A stretch of DNA of 64,000 nt from Knoxdaviesia capensis (lineage: Eukaryota > Ascomycota > Sordariomycetes > Microascales > Gondwanamycetaceae), in assembly GCA_001510575.1 (NCBI GenBank), contig LNGK01000008.1, positions 2,745,356 through 2,809,355 on the forward strand, read 5' to 3'. Positions 1 through 11,304 of this stretch are shown in pieces. The notes beneath the pieces are model-generated. The model searched no databases and had not been told where the DNA came from. It saw only the letters and a program-made list of their open reading frames with translations. A program made the position numbers and the translations under genes. Within the stretch, counting starts at the first letter, position 1; every line of letters begins with the position of its first letter.

Positions 1-1644
1 CATCGGAAAGATTGTGCCACATCAGAAGCATTTTGGGGTGGAACTTTTTCAAAGAACTCTGGCGATGCTTATGCGGGGGAATAAATTCTAGAACAGGGTC
101 ATAGCCAAGAATCGGGGCGTAGCTATCCACATCCATGCGGACAACGGAAGAGGTATCCGAAAGAGACGCGAGGCTGGAGGAGTCATCACTATTGCCTTCC
201 TCAAAGCCGTCGGTGCTATCAATCTGGTTGTCGTCACTCCCATCATCGGTCGTCAGATCCATGTATTCTGTTCTGGGGGTGGCGAGCCGGCTCGTCCGGC
301 CGCGCGAGTTATGCCGACCGTTGGCACGTCCAACGACAGGCCGATGACCTGGGGCGGACAACTGAGAAGCACGAACAAAACCAGAGGTCGGAAGCCAAGG
401 ATCTTTAACTCCAGTGATCAGATCTGGTGCGCGGCGAAAGAGGTACTCGGAACGACCCGAGGCAGTGAGATTGCCAGGGTTGGGGGTGTTGGCCCCTGTT
501 GCCTGAGAACCGCCGGGAAGTGCGTGATTGGGGACGGCCAAGATCCCCGTAGCTTCTTCCTCCTCGAAGTCATTGTCATCGTGGATTTCACCATGGCCGT
601 TGCCGGGCTGGATAGCAAGAGCTTGAGCAGTCTGAGCATCCTCCTCTTCTTGAAGCTGCAGAGCAAGCTGGAAGTCGGCATCTTCGGATTTGGTGGAAGT
701 AGACTTCGTCTTTGAAGATCTAGCGGCAGCTAGAGAGGATCGGGTGGCAACACGGCGTTTGGATTCAAAATACAAATCTTCATCATCATCCTCGTCGTCG
801 TCGTCATCGCCCATGTCACCGACCTTGCGTTTGCCAGCGGAAAGAGAGAACTTACTCTGGCGAAGAGCAAATTGAGTTAGGGGGCGCGATGATTTCTGAG
901 AGGTAGATTGGGAAACGGTGATGAACGGGGAGTTGGGGGTGGCTCCGGTGCCGTCATTGGGAGTCGCAGTGGCCGAAGGGTCACCGGAATAGGAAGTGTT
1001 TGTCATGGGAGAGTCCTCCGACGTGGACGAGGGGAGACCGTCCATTGCGGAAGAGTAGGTCTCTAGCCAGGCCGAGTGGCTTCTGCTAGATCTTCGCTTG
1101 ACGGTTACCTCAAGACGTTGGGATAGGAGAACCTCGGGCTGAGGGAGAGAAGGCAGAGGGGTTTTCACTGCGGGTGATGGTTTGGAACTAGAAGAATGAT
1201 CCTTATCCACTTCTGAAAGGCAGTGAGCGAAGGTTAAGAGAAGAGAAGCAGTGGTTAGACACAGGAGTTTGAAGAGGAGAGGAAAGGGGAGGAAGAAAGA
1301 AAACAGCAAAGCGACTCAACAAGAGTAGGGCGGGTTATTTATAGTGATGGACGGGACGAGGCAGTCAAGTCACCGCATATTTTATGTTTGATGCTGTGAA
1401 GTGTGGGGGAGGAAGCAAGTTTCCGTACCTGGGACCGCGTCATTGGGTATCATGAACCGTTTTGCCACAGAGGAACGAGTTGGATATCTTGTTCGGGCAG
1501 GAGGCATATCTCCAACTATAAACACACAAGGCTGTTAGAATGGAACTTGGTTCTTGATTGTACACATGGCCATTGTGGGGCTGAGGAACACATCGTCGTA
1601 CCTGAGATAGGGCTGGCATTCTTGCCTTTGCCTTTAGGAGGCAT
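1..1644 (-). CDS. RAD16: Probable RAD16/Rhp16 nucleotide-excision-repair ATPase, N-terminal part (cut by window edge)
   Basis: RAD16 is a SNF2-family ATPase with a RING finger that works with RAD7 in repair of non-transcribed DNA. Exons join in phase at 1644-1602, 1515-1429 and 1212-1 (introns 86 and 216 nt), giving about 447 visible residues; the rest lies left of the window. The visible part starts MPPKGKGKNAS, is low-complexity and basic/acidic, carries a run of Asp/Glu (DDDDDEDDDED), and near residues 222-240 has a ubiquitin-interacting-motif-like helix (DFQLALQLQEEE). The last residues, SLKKFHPKMLLMWHNLSD, resemble the H-P-E-L-x-x-x-W/F-x-D-L segment that precedes the SNF2 helicase domain in yeast Rad16. 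No helicase motif is inside the window, so the name rests on this segment plus the RAD7 neighbour. It could be another SNF2 protein. Confidence 0.55.
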
Positions 1645-2929
1645 CGTGATTGGACAGCAGCAAACGGTATATATAGATGGGATTTGAATAACTGCAGCAA
1701 GTCCAGTATGAGAGAGAATAGGAATAGCCCAAGAGTTAAATCCGAGGACGAATACAGAAAAGATAGGAGAGCTCAAGGCCTGAGACAATTATAGTAGGGG
1801 GAAGGATACATTCACGTCTGGCTCAATAAACCTTGTAAATGAGGGCAAGGCAGATGAAAGAGAGGAGCAGATCTTCTTTTCTTGAAAAAAGAATGAAGCT
1901 ATTCACAAGGTGTAATAAAGGGGAAGAGGGAAAAGATAAGGGTGGTGAACAAAGCAAGGCCAATGCAAACAGATAAAGGCGGAAAGAAAGAGGCAGGCAG
2001 GCATGTAGCTTTATAACAGATGAATTCAAGGGAAGGAAGGGAAATATCAAGATCAGGTTGATCGCACCAGGCAGGAGCAACCCATAAACCGGTTCACATT
2101 TTCAAAATAGAAGGAACAAAGAGTATCTGTCTCTATATGGTCCTTGAGAAATAAAGAGTTAGTATATATATATAAAAGAAATTTTCAGATACCCGACGGC
2201 TTAGGAGAGTTAGTGGCGGAAAAGCAAGAAAAGTTAAGAGCCGGCCGGACTGAATTTGAAAAAAGAAACTATAAAATCCACTTTCCAGGCAGCATGTCCC
2301 ATTATCGGGCTTAGCTTCAGCCAGCATTACCTCAAAAAGGTTTGAGATTTTGGGAAATCAAACGAGAACAGGTCAGGATCCACCGCGTTATCAGGGGAGG
2401 ACACGGTATCACATGACCACTTAGGGGAAATGCAGTATAGTGCGGATTGGCAGAATCTGGGTTCAGCACTGTGGGGGAGTGATTTTCTGCATGGCATCTG
2501 CTCACAAATGCGAAACACAGCACAGTGCTAGATCCCTTCCCGGATGTAAGTGGTGTCCACATCTCACGTGATATCGCGATTTTTGGATGATGGTGGATGC
2601 CTTAAAAGTTCAGGGTACTTTCAAGCCTTTTAACAGCCGAAGCCAGGGAGTCCTGTTTGTTAGACCTAAGGGTTATAGGCCGATAACAAGGCTTAACAAC
2701 TTCAACCATCACCTAACGTCTTCCTATCCAAAATCTTCCTAACTCTCTCTCATCGAGACTTATTTACCTATTTACTACTCTCTTTTCTTTTCTACTGATA
2801 TTGCCCTTTTGTGTTTTCTACTCTGTTCAATCTTTTTGTCTCTTCTTGTCCTCTGTTCATCATCCTTCTCTCAATCACACTGGCCTTCGTTTGATTCTGT
2901 CTGTCGGACAGAATCTGGACACTATCAAA
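1645..2929. promoter_or_regulatory. Divergent intergenic region between RAD16-like and RAD7
   Basis: These 1,285 bases separate two start codons that point away from each other. No convincing ORF is present; the short reading frames on the minus strand have no domain and no splice partners. The right end, about 2700-2925, is pyrimidine-rich, as expected for a fungal leader of RAD7. I infer a shared or back-to-back promoter; no specific binding site was recognised. Confidence 0.5.
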
Positions 2930-5365
2930 ATGTCCGGTCGAAAGTGAGTCGAACAGGCCTTTCCCAAGCTCTTGATGGCTTCAGTTGCATCCAATACTGA
3001 CTTTTTCGGCTTTCGGGCTCTTCTAGCATTACTGGCCCGTGAGTCATCTTCTTTCGCCGTCAATCTTGGGCATTTCCATATGCCGGCGGCCGACCGTGGA
3101 ACTGTCCCTCAGTTCTGCATCCCTCTCACAGTCCCCTTCCCCTTCTTCTCCCACCGTCTCTCTTCTCTTTTCTTCCCGCTCACACATACATCTGTCAATA
3201 GTCCATCTAGTGATGACAGGTGAAGTGCTTCCCTCCCAAACACCGCGTTTGCCCCAAATCCCTCCACAAACGGCCTTCAAGCGAGCATGGCTGGCCCGGC
3301 AGATATGCACGGTTCCCCCGTTTGCCGGCAATGACCCACGGAGTACATATATATTGCTGGCAACCCGTGCATATCAGCCATTTCCACTTCCATTTCCAGC
3401 CAATTTTCCATGCCCGCTTCCCGTTTGAAGCCACTTGAAACACATGCAGTTGGTCGCTGCAACGGGCCGTTGGCGTCTTAATTCCCCCAACAAATCTGGC
3501 GCTGTGTGCGACATCTCCCAAAAATGGACGACGGTGCTAACCATACTAACGATTCTCGCAGTCAATCGGCCCTGACGTCTTTCCTAGCGGTTTGTCTCAT
3601 GCTCTCTCTCGGTTATGATCTCTTCTGGCCCGTATCCTAACCCTATCCTTCTCCCATCCAACAGGCCAATAGAATTAGCGCTAGTCAGATTCTCCAGACC
3701 TCCGATGTGCGGCGCCGGGAGGTCCAGGCCCAGCAGGAAGAAATCCTGCAACAGACCGCTACTCGCCGTCGTGCTTCGACCCGTGTCGCGAGCCGCCAGA
3801 GCCAGAAGAAGAAGAAGAAGCCGAATCCAGAGGACGAAGATGACGATGACAATGGCTTGAACAACGATAACGACGCTTCCGCCAGCCCCCGGCCCACCGG
3901 CCCCCGGCCCGGCCAGATAGACCATTGTGATGAGTGCCACCAGCGATTCACCGTCACTGTCTTCTCTAAGACCGGACCCAATGGCGGTCTTCTCTGTGCT
4001 CCGTGCGGCCGTAAGGTGGCCGATGACGACAATGGCTCCGCCAAGAAGCGCAAGGGTCGGCCCCGCCTGTCCGGTCAGCGGGTGGGCCAGCCCGGCCGCC
4101 GCGTCAAGATCCAGAGCAGCATCATTGACGGCATCCGGCCTGGCGTCAAGACTCTGGCCGTGCTGTGCATTGAGAAGCTCGCGCACAATGTCGACCTGGC
4201 AGATAATTTCGGCGATATGGCGCCGCATCTGGTCGATAAAGCTGCGCGGCTGTTCTCCAAGCGCCGCCTCGTGGACTCGACCACCCTCCGCTTGTTCTAC
4301 AACGCCGAAACAACTGATCTGAACATCTACGACGGCGGCCGCCTCACTGAGACCGACCTGGTGGTGCTCTTCGAGACCGCCCGCAAGCTGCGCCACCTGA
4401 AGCTGCGCAACGGTATCCAGCTGAAGAACAACGTGCTTAACCTGGTTATGAGCCTCGGCACGCCGCTCCAGTCGGTCAACCTGCACGGTGTCAACCTGCT
4501 GACCGACGAGGTGTGGATCAATTTCTTCACTGCGCGCGGCCCGGCGCTGACGCAGTTCAAGGCCCACTTCATCGACAAGGCACTGGGCGACAACACTGTT
4601 ATGCGCATGGTTGCGCTATGCCCGAACCTCCGCCGCGTGGGCCTCCTCCACAACCACACGCTCTCCCCCAAGGGAGTCGCCGCGCTCGCCGGCCTCATGC
4701 ACGTCGAGCACCTCAGCTTCGATCTGCGCAACGACATCCCCAGCGCGACCTACGCCACGCTGCTGTCGGCGGTCGGCCGCCAGCTGCACACCTTCTCGGT
4801 GCGCAACGAGCCGGCCTCGGACGACACGCTGCTGGCGGCGCTGCACAAGCACTGCCGCAACCTCTCCAAGCTGCGCCTGAACGACTGTCTGAACTTCACC
4901 GACGCCGCGTTCGAGGCGCTGTTCAAGGACTGGCTCAACCCGCCGCTGCGCTTCCTCGACCTGGCCAAGTGCCGCCACCTGGATGCGGATGAACCGAACA
5001 ACATCACCAGCGGCATCGGGCTTGGCGCGCGCGGCTTCAAGGCGCTGATGGAGCACTCGGGCCGCCTGATCGAGCACCTGAGCATCGACTCGTGCCGCTA
5101 CGTGACCAAGGAGGCCTTCGAGGAGGTCTTTGCGCCCGGTGCCGTGTTCGCGGAGCTGCAGTACCTCGAGATTGCCTTCTGCGAGGAGGTTACCGACTCC
5201 ATCATTGCCCTCATCTTCAAGGCGTGCCCCAAGCTGCGCAAGCTCGTTGTCTTTGGCTGCATGCGGCTCACGGCTACCATTCGTGTGCCGCGCGGAAAAC
5301 TGCTGATCGGAGTCCCGTATGTTCAGGGCACGGTCATGGAGGGATATGATTCGGGTCCGGAGTAG
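2930..5365 (+). CDS. RAD7: DNA repair protein RAD7 (LRR subunit of the RAD7-RAD16 complex)
   Basis: RAD7 partners RAD16 in global-genome nucleotide excision repair and is an F-box-independent leucine-rich-repeat protein acting in the nucleus. Exons are 2930-2943, 3562-3589 and 3665-5365, giving 580 residues, the usual size. Diagnostic features: the N-terminal QSALTSFLA...ISASQI motif; a CxxC...CxxC zinc knuckle at C102, C105, C125, C128 inside the sequence CDECHQRFTVTVFSKTGP; and C-terminal leucine-rich repeats from about residue 210 to the end (LRFLDLAKCRHL, LQYLEIAFCEEVTD). Intron 1 is 618 nt, long for this genome, has a good CTAAC branch site (TACTAACGATTCTCGCAG), and could hide another small exon, since related proteins usually have an R-G-P just before QSALT. 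Intron 2 uses a weaker donor, GTTTGT. Confidence 0.88.
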
Positions 5366-6855
5366 TCTGCTTCGCCGATGCAGCATGCATTTTAGTGCTA
5401 GTCTTCATCTACCTTTCTTCTCCTCTCCTTGCCTTCCTTGTGTCCCTTTGGTTTTCGCCATGCTTCTTTTTCTATGGTTTCGGTCACGGAGTTCCCGGTT
5501 TTGTCTCAGGGGTTCCTTTTCTTGTCCAGGCTGGGCTTAAGGGGATACAGGGCAACTAGATAACTTTTCATGAAGACTTTGATGATTCCTTTCTGTCCAA
5601 TCTGTTCGCTCTGTTCAAGTTGTAGCGATTTGTACCACATGTCAGTGCTATCACAACAATTTTCCATAATCCTCAAGGAATGATACCAGTGGACCTTAAA
5701 GCTCAAGCGCACATTCTCGTTCGTACAGGTATCCGGCCGCACAAACAGACACAAACGCATGTAACCGGAAGGAAAGCAAACACTGCCCACCGGGAAGTCC
5801 TCAACCTGATTGATCACGTCTCCAACCAACCACAAAAAAAAAAAAAAGGGTTCAACAGCAACGCCGCGATACAGCCAGGCCAGGCTCCATGCACAGAAGC
5901 ACGGCACCATCCAGGGCCTTCATGAATATTTTGCACGATCCATCATAATACACAGCTGCTAAGCCCGCGTGAAGAGACCCCAAAGCACATTTCGGAGGTA
6001 CGCACAAGATAAGAAAAAGAAACCCCCCCCTGCACACACGCAACGCAATGTCTCTGTTCCCCCTAAAACATGCCATGGAGCAGGACGGCCACAAGATACC
6101 CAAAAGCCAAACAAGCCAAAAGTCGATGGGGATTAGAAGACTTTCATATCCCCAGTTGCGCCATGATGCAAAGAGCAAGAAGAAACGGATGCAAAAAGCT
6201 CCCGGGTGAAGAATCCCGCATGAAAAAAAAGAAAGGAACAGGTTGAAGAGAAGAAGAAGAGAAAAGTCATACATAAAATATTGTGCAGTAGAATCGAAAG
6301 ACAGAAGACACAACTGATATCTCCATGTTAAAGGTAACCCGACAGAAATAAAGCAAGCAAAGAGTCCCCGCCACCAATAAGAGTAGAACCATAGCAATTG
6401 CCCAAGAAAAGTATGCAACAACCCGCAACCACATTGAAAACAAAATATGGAAAAGGAAGCTCCTTTTCCTCGCACGCACCCCAATACCAAAATCCAAAAA
6501 GGTTCCCAAAAAGAGGCCGCAGAGAAGAAAAAGCACGGGAAAAAGGGGGTAAAGAGAAGAGAAAAAAAAAGCCTGAAGATTTCTTCAAACTCGTTGAAAA
6601 GAGGTCATGGAAAGAGTAGCAAGCCAGAAAGACAAGAAAAAAAACAGTAGCACATTGCTAGTATACATGGAGCTTGGGATTCCTTTTGAAAGCAGGATAA
6701 AACTATGTTAGGCCAGAAAATGCAGAATACAGGATAACGGAAACATCGGCTTCGGGGTGTTCGTATTGAGGAGGGAACACCTTGGGCTTTTTTAATTTTG
6801 TCTAATCTCTTCTGGTTCTCTCATATTTCTTTCACTGCTCTCTGGCATCTGCCAC
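5366..6855. other. Convergent intergenic region, no gene seen
   Basis: This lies between the ends of RAD7 and the eIF4E-like gene. It is purine-rich on the plus strand from about 6200 to 6650 and contains several A runs. A 212-residue minus-strand frame (5852-6490) is all hydrophobic low-complexity sequence with no start context or homologue I recognise. It is probably 3' untranslated sequence of both genes. Confidence 0.5.
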
Positions 6856-8421
6856 TCACGAGGACTTCTGCTCATCGTTGGTCTTGGCAGAACCCTTGTT
6901 GTGGTGATGGTGGATGTGATGGTTGTTTTGGTTGTGGCCGTGGCCATGGTTGTGAGCGTGAGCGTGACTGTGGTTGTGGTTGTGGTTGTGATTATGATTA
7001 GTGGTGTTGTTATTGTGGTGAGCACCGCCGGTAGCCTGTTTCTCCCGGCGCGACTCCTCAATAGCGGTTCGCTGCTGGATGCTCGAATCGTGAGTCTTGA
7101 ACTCGACCCGGGTGTTCTGCGGGAAGTTCAGGACGTGCTTCATTATCTCACTAGAAATAGAGGAACATCGAGTTTTTATGTTAGCATGTGTGACCTCGTA
7201 GGTTTGAGGCTTCTGAGGATGTCGTAGTTGAGTTTTATAGCGACTTACCGAATCTTCAGAACACGTCCGCCATCGCTCCGTGTCCAGATGCTCATAATGT
7301 CCTCGCCATTCCGGACGCTGACAACAGCACCACACACCTCATCAGCAGCCTCGGCAAACTGGTCCCCAATCAGGGCAAATAGGAGATCCTCCCAGTACCG
7401 GTCGGCCACGCCCTTCTTCAGACGCACCACCCACTTGCCACCCTTCTTGTTCTCGTCGTCCTCCCAGATGGGCCGGATTCCCGACTTGAAAAAGTGGTAC
7501 TCCGACACCATGGGCAGCGACGAAACGCGCTTAAGGTGGCAGTAGATGTTGAAGAACTCCTCAACCGTCTCACAGTGCGCCATGGCATGAAGAGTCTTTT
7601 CGTACTCAACAAAGCCCTGCGACTTGGAGGTGGGAGGGCGGAACCAGAACACCCACTTGTTCTTCAACAGGTGGGCCGACGGCATCGAGTTCACCAGAGC
7701 CGTGGAGGCACCGGCAGCAGTCGAGTCCTCGCCAGGCTTGGCTTCCGAGATGGAAGCCATCGATGGAGGTTTGGCAATCGTCTTCGCCACGCCAGCTGCT
7801 GCTGCTGCGCCGTCCTTGGTCTTGTCAGTTGTCGACTTGAGCGCAAAGGCGCCCATAGCGGCGTCAAAGGGGTTTCCAGAGGATTTCGGGGTTTTGGCTG
7901 AGCCAAACGATGCGAAGGCTCCCGAGCCTAACCCGAAGGCGTTGGTTCCGGAGGTTGGCGAAGCGAGCGCGGCCGGGGTGGTTGCCGTGAAAGGGCTTGC
8001 CTTTCCGTGGGCAGCCGGCTCGGTGCCGCCGCCCAGTCGTTGTTTAACGAAGGGTGGGTTCCGGGCCGGCGTTTCGCCCACTGAGGCGCCATTGGAGCCA
8101 TTATTGGACGTCGTCAGCGACAGCTTACTAGAACTAGATAGGGAAGAAAGGGGTGGCGAGATTAGTATATTTCCGTAAATTGATCAAAAGGAAGCAGTAA
8201 GTGATCTTCCATTTTGTTCCTTTTTTTCTTCCTTTTTCTGTGCAGTCTTATATGCAGCATGCTGGTCTAATGCAGATTGGGCCAACCAAAACACACTAAC
8301 AAACTTTTGGAAACTTTCGATAATATAACATTGAGACCGAAGATCCCCATGCATCGCCAGTCAACAAAAAGTAGAACACAGTTCAAACTTACTTAGCACG
8401 ACGAGTCCAGATGTTCTCCAT
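6856..8421 (-). CDS. Class II eIF4E (4EHP/eIF4E2-like) cap-binding protein with His/Asn-rich tail
   Basis: Class II eIF4E proteins bind the mRNA 5' cap but usually do not drive standard initiation. Exons are 8421-8393, 8133-7249 and 7150-6856 (introns 259 and 98 nt), 402 residues. The N-terminus reads MENIWTRRANSSKLSLTT, which decides the start: the large exon alone has no ATG. The eIF4E fold begins at HLLKNKWVFWFRPP, continues through VEEFFNIYCHLKRV, SEYHFFKSGIRPIWEDD and GGKWVVRLKKG. The first cap-stacking Trp is replaced by Tyr (FVEYEKTLHAMA), while the second Trp is kept (PIWEDD); this is the class II pattern. Residues about 349-391 form an almost pure His/Asn/Ala/Gly tail encoded by the last exon, absent from typical family members I know. 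The gene is convergent with RAD7. Confidence 0.85.
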
Positions 8422-8917
8422 TAAGATCACTGTTTACGGGATGTGACCTGAAGAAGGCAGCTCAGGGTCTTGCGGTGCGCGGGAGGAGGAAGCAGCGGCA
8501 CCGAAGGTTGTAGAGAAGGAGGAACGGAATGCCTGATGTCAGTGGCAGGAGAATTTGGTCGGGTGGTGAAGAAGATGGCTGTGTTGGATGAGGAAGAGAA
8601 GGGGGATCGCGGTCGACGATGTTCGACTTTCACCAGCGGATGACGGATGTGCCCGGGGACCAAATTATCGCGGCGATTCCAAGCCGGTGGTTTATCAAGT
8701 GACGGGAATTGGCGTGACAGCTGGTGGTTCAAAGCAGCTGAGGCTTTCGGGGTCCAGAAAGACTCTTCAAGATGAAATTGGTGATACCTAACGGCGAGTA
8801 GAAGAGGATGGCTGAGTTCGGCAGTTGTCGGCTATCGTGGAGAAGGAGATGAGATTCCGAAATAAGAGGATACTACGAAAGGAGATGAAGGATAGGCGCA
8901 GAAAGAAGGTTGAAAAT

Positions 8918-8941
8918 GATCGTGATCGTGATCGTGATCGT
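8918..8941. repeat. GATCGT hexamer tandem repeat, four copies
   Basis: Four perfect head-to-tail copies of GATCGT are present. It is a simple microsatellite in non-coding sequence with no evident role. Confidence 0.9.
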
Positions 8942-9950
8942 AAGTCGGGAAGGAGAAGATGTCGAGAAGAAGGGAAAAGTTGGCGATGTATGTGTGGTTT
9001 AGGTAGTGTGACAGTGCGAAATGGTTAGAGATGGAGGTTGAAGAGACACAGAGAGAGAAGGGGAGCAAGAGTTGGATGAAGAAGAGTTGGCAAGTAATTC
9101 AAGACAGGAGTTGATAGAGATAGGATTGGGTTGATTGATAGTGCAGTTTGATTCTTTTTTGGTTGTCGTTATGTTTGATGACAGACCAAGGCTTCTGACG
9201 CTTGTGGAATTTTCTACTGGTGGAGTAAGGGCCAGTAAAAGATTTTGTGTGGGAGAGAGTGGGTGGCAGGGGGGATAAAGAAATCTGGACAGATATAGAA
9301 GCAGGGACAAAGAAGATCAAGAAGTGACCAAAAAGAGAAGTCAGATATACGTGGTGTTAGATAGGAGTAAAATGATCTAGGAAAAGAGAAGTGAAAAAAG
9401 CTGTGATATCTTGGAATGACGACTTGAAAAAGATGAGGATAGTTTTGGAAGAAAATGAAGAGAGGAAAAAGATATAGTGTGAATAAGAAGAGGAAGTGGA
9501 ATAACGAGTCAGAGAAAACTGTTTGTTTGAGATTTTGGGGCTTCTGCAGAGGAAAGCCTAACAGAAATACATCCAAACTATTAACACAGCAGTGATTTTA
9601 GCAAGAGACGCAAAAGCAAGGAAGTCAGGCTTGATAAGGAGGTACATGTATATGTTAGGAGTTAGATATTGGAGATTTAGTATCCCTATATCTGTATATA
9701 TACTTCTGGTCGATCCAAGCCCCTAAACTTCAACCTGGAACAGTGAGAAAATTCCTGGAATTTTAAGTTTTAAGTTGCAGAAAAAAAACCAGTCAGGCCG
9801 GTGAGAAACGGTGGTCCCGTTGTTTTATGTGGATGGGACTCCACATGTGGTCCAGATGAGCCAGTGAAATCCGAAATTTGAGACAGTTGCGAGTTTCTGT
9901 TGGAGGGGAGGCTGTTGCATCAGGGAAGCTGGTGATGATGTCGGTGTGCG

Positions 9951-9964
9951 TTAGGGTTAGGGTT
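9951..9964 (+). promoter_or_regulatory. Telomere-like box (TTAGGG)2TT upstream of LOC1
   Basis: Two perfect TTAGGG units followed by TT sit about 590 bases before the LOC1 ATG. In fungi, TTAGGG/AACCCTAA boxes bound by Tbf1-type factors occur in promoters of ribosomal-protein and ribosome-biogenesis genes, so a regulatory role for LOC1 is plausible. That is inference; two units can also arise by chance. Confidence 0.35.
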
Positions 9965-10555
9965 TGGTTAGAGTGGTTTGAGAGCACACCTATGAACGAA
10001 GAGATGGGCAAATAACATTCGGTCCCTGCCTCAGTGGAAAGGCGCCGTTGACACATGCAGTGTGGTTTGGTTCTGGGTGCTCCTTAAAAAAAGACATCTC
10101 AAAGTTCAACACACCACAGAGGGTACGTGTGCTTCTCTAGTCCACGGGCTCTTTAGGCACTTGGGTGAGGAGTAACAGCATCTCTACAGAACTGCGGAGT
10201 CCAGTGCCATTCCAACGCATCATCGACCTCGCCTACCCACCCTCAAAAAGGAAATCAAACGGAAGACGAATAGAAGAGAAGGAAAAAGAACGAAATTGTG
10301 ACATTAACCAGTCGTAAGGTTAGCCGCACTTATCAGCGCTTATCGTTAGGCGGTGAACCGTTCCTCTCTAAAGCCTGGCAGAAAAAACCTGCGACCAGCC
10401 AAAAAAAAAAAGTTCAACCAACACAACGAAGGCCATGGTCTACACCTCTCCACGACCTTCCCCTCCGACCGTTTCTCTCTCTTCACCACCAAACGGACCG
10501 CATTTTCATTTACAACCGACCACCACACACTCATAAACCGACACACACACACACG

Positions 10556-11304
10556 ATGCCGCCCAGCAAAACACGCACCATCAAGAACAAGCACGGCGCG
10601 AAGTCGAAGACGGCCGGCGGCCGCCCACCGCCGGGCGTGACCAGCTCCGGCCGCGTGCGCAAGGGCCCGCCCACCGGCGTGGTGCAGGCGAAGAAGACCA
10701 AGGGCACCCCGCCGTCGACCAAGGCCGCGCCGAAAACCCAGTCCAACCTCGCCGAGTTGCTGAAGCGCCGGAACAAGAAGCGAAAGTACACGGCCGAAGA
10801 GCTGGGGGTGCCGGAGCTGAACAAGATCACGCCCGTCGGCGTGGTCAAGCCCAAGGGGAAGAAGAAGGGCAAGGTGTTTGTGGACGACAGTGTACGTTTG
10901 ACCTCCCCCTGCTGTGACTTTTGCTGTCTGTTTGCGTCATTTTCTGTGTTGTTTCGTTTTTTCCAGACTAACATCCCACCTCTCTCGTCCCCCAACCACA
11001 GGAGAGCATGAACACAATCCTGGCAATCGTGCAAGCCGAGAAGGACGGCCAGATCGAGTCGAAGATGATCAAAGCCCGCCAGATGGAGGAGATCCGCGAA
11101 GCCCGCCGCGTCGAGGCCGAGAAGCGCGAGGAGGAGAAGAAGGCCGCGCTCGAGGACACCAAGGACTCGCTGCGCAAGAAGCGCAAGCGCAAGACCGCCC
11201 CCGCCTCGTCTGCGGCTGATTTCGACGACGATGCCAAGGTCCGCGAGCTCGCGAGTACGGGGTCGCGGCCGTTGAAGAAGAAGAAGCGCGTGTCGTTTGC
11301 ATAA
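10556..11304 (+). CDS. LOC1: LOC1-type 60S ribosome-biogenesis / mRNA-localisation protein
   Basis: LOC1 is a small basic nucleolar protein needed for 60S subunit assembly and, in yeast, for ASH1 mRNA localisation. Exons are 10556-10891 and 11002-11304 (intron 110 nt), 212 residues. The start is the ATG after a run of CA repeats; the in-frame upstream extension is non-conserved low-complexity leader. The diagnostic block is EELGVPELNKITPVGVVKPK followed by GKKKGKVFVDDS, then MNTILAIVQAEKDGQIESK and a long charged helix KARQMEEIREARRVEAEKR. The C-terminus has several Lys-rich stretches (RKKRKRK, KKKKRVSFA) that suit nucleolar targeting. The intron falls immediately after the VDD motif. The gene is convergent with the hydrolase gene. 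Confidence 0.85.

Larger units (their letters stand above)
8422..10555. other. Divergent intergenic region between eIF4E-like gene and LOC1
   Basis: About 2.1 kb with no gene I can support. It includes purine-rich plus-strand sequence (about 8800-9500), a GATCGT tandem repeat at 8918-8941 and a telomere-like motif at 9951-9964. The LOC1 leader (about 10,480-10,555) is rich in CA repeats just before the ATG. ORFs here are short and lack domains. Confidence 0.5.

Noticed and set aside
5852..6490. 212-residue minus-strand ORF
   Set aside because: Hydrophobic low-complexity translation of purine-rich 3' flank; no conserved motif and lies between two gene ends.
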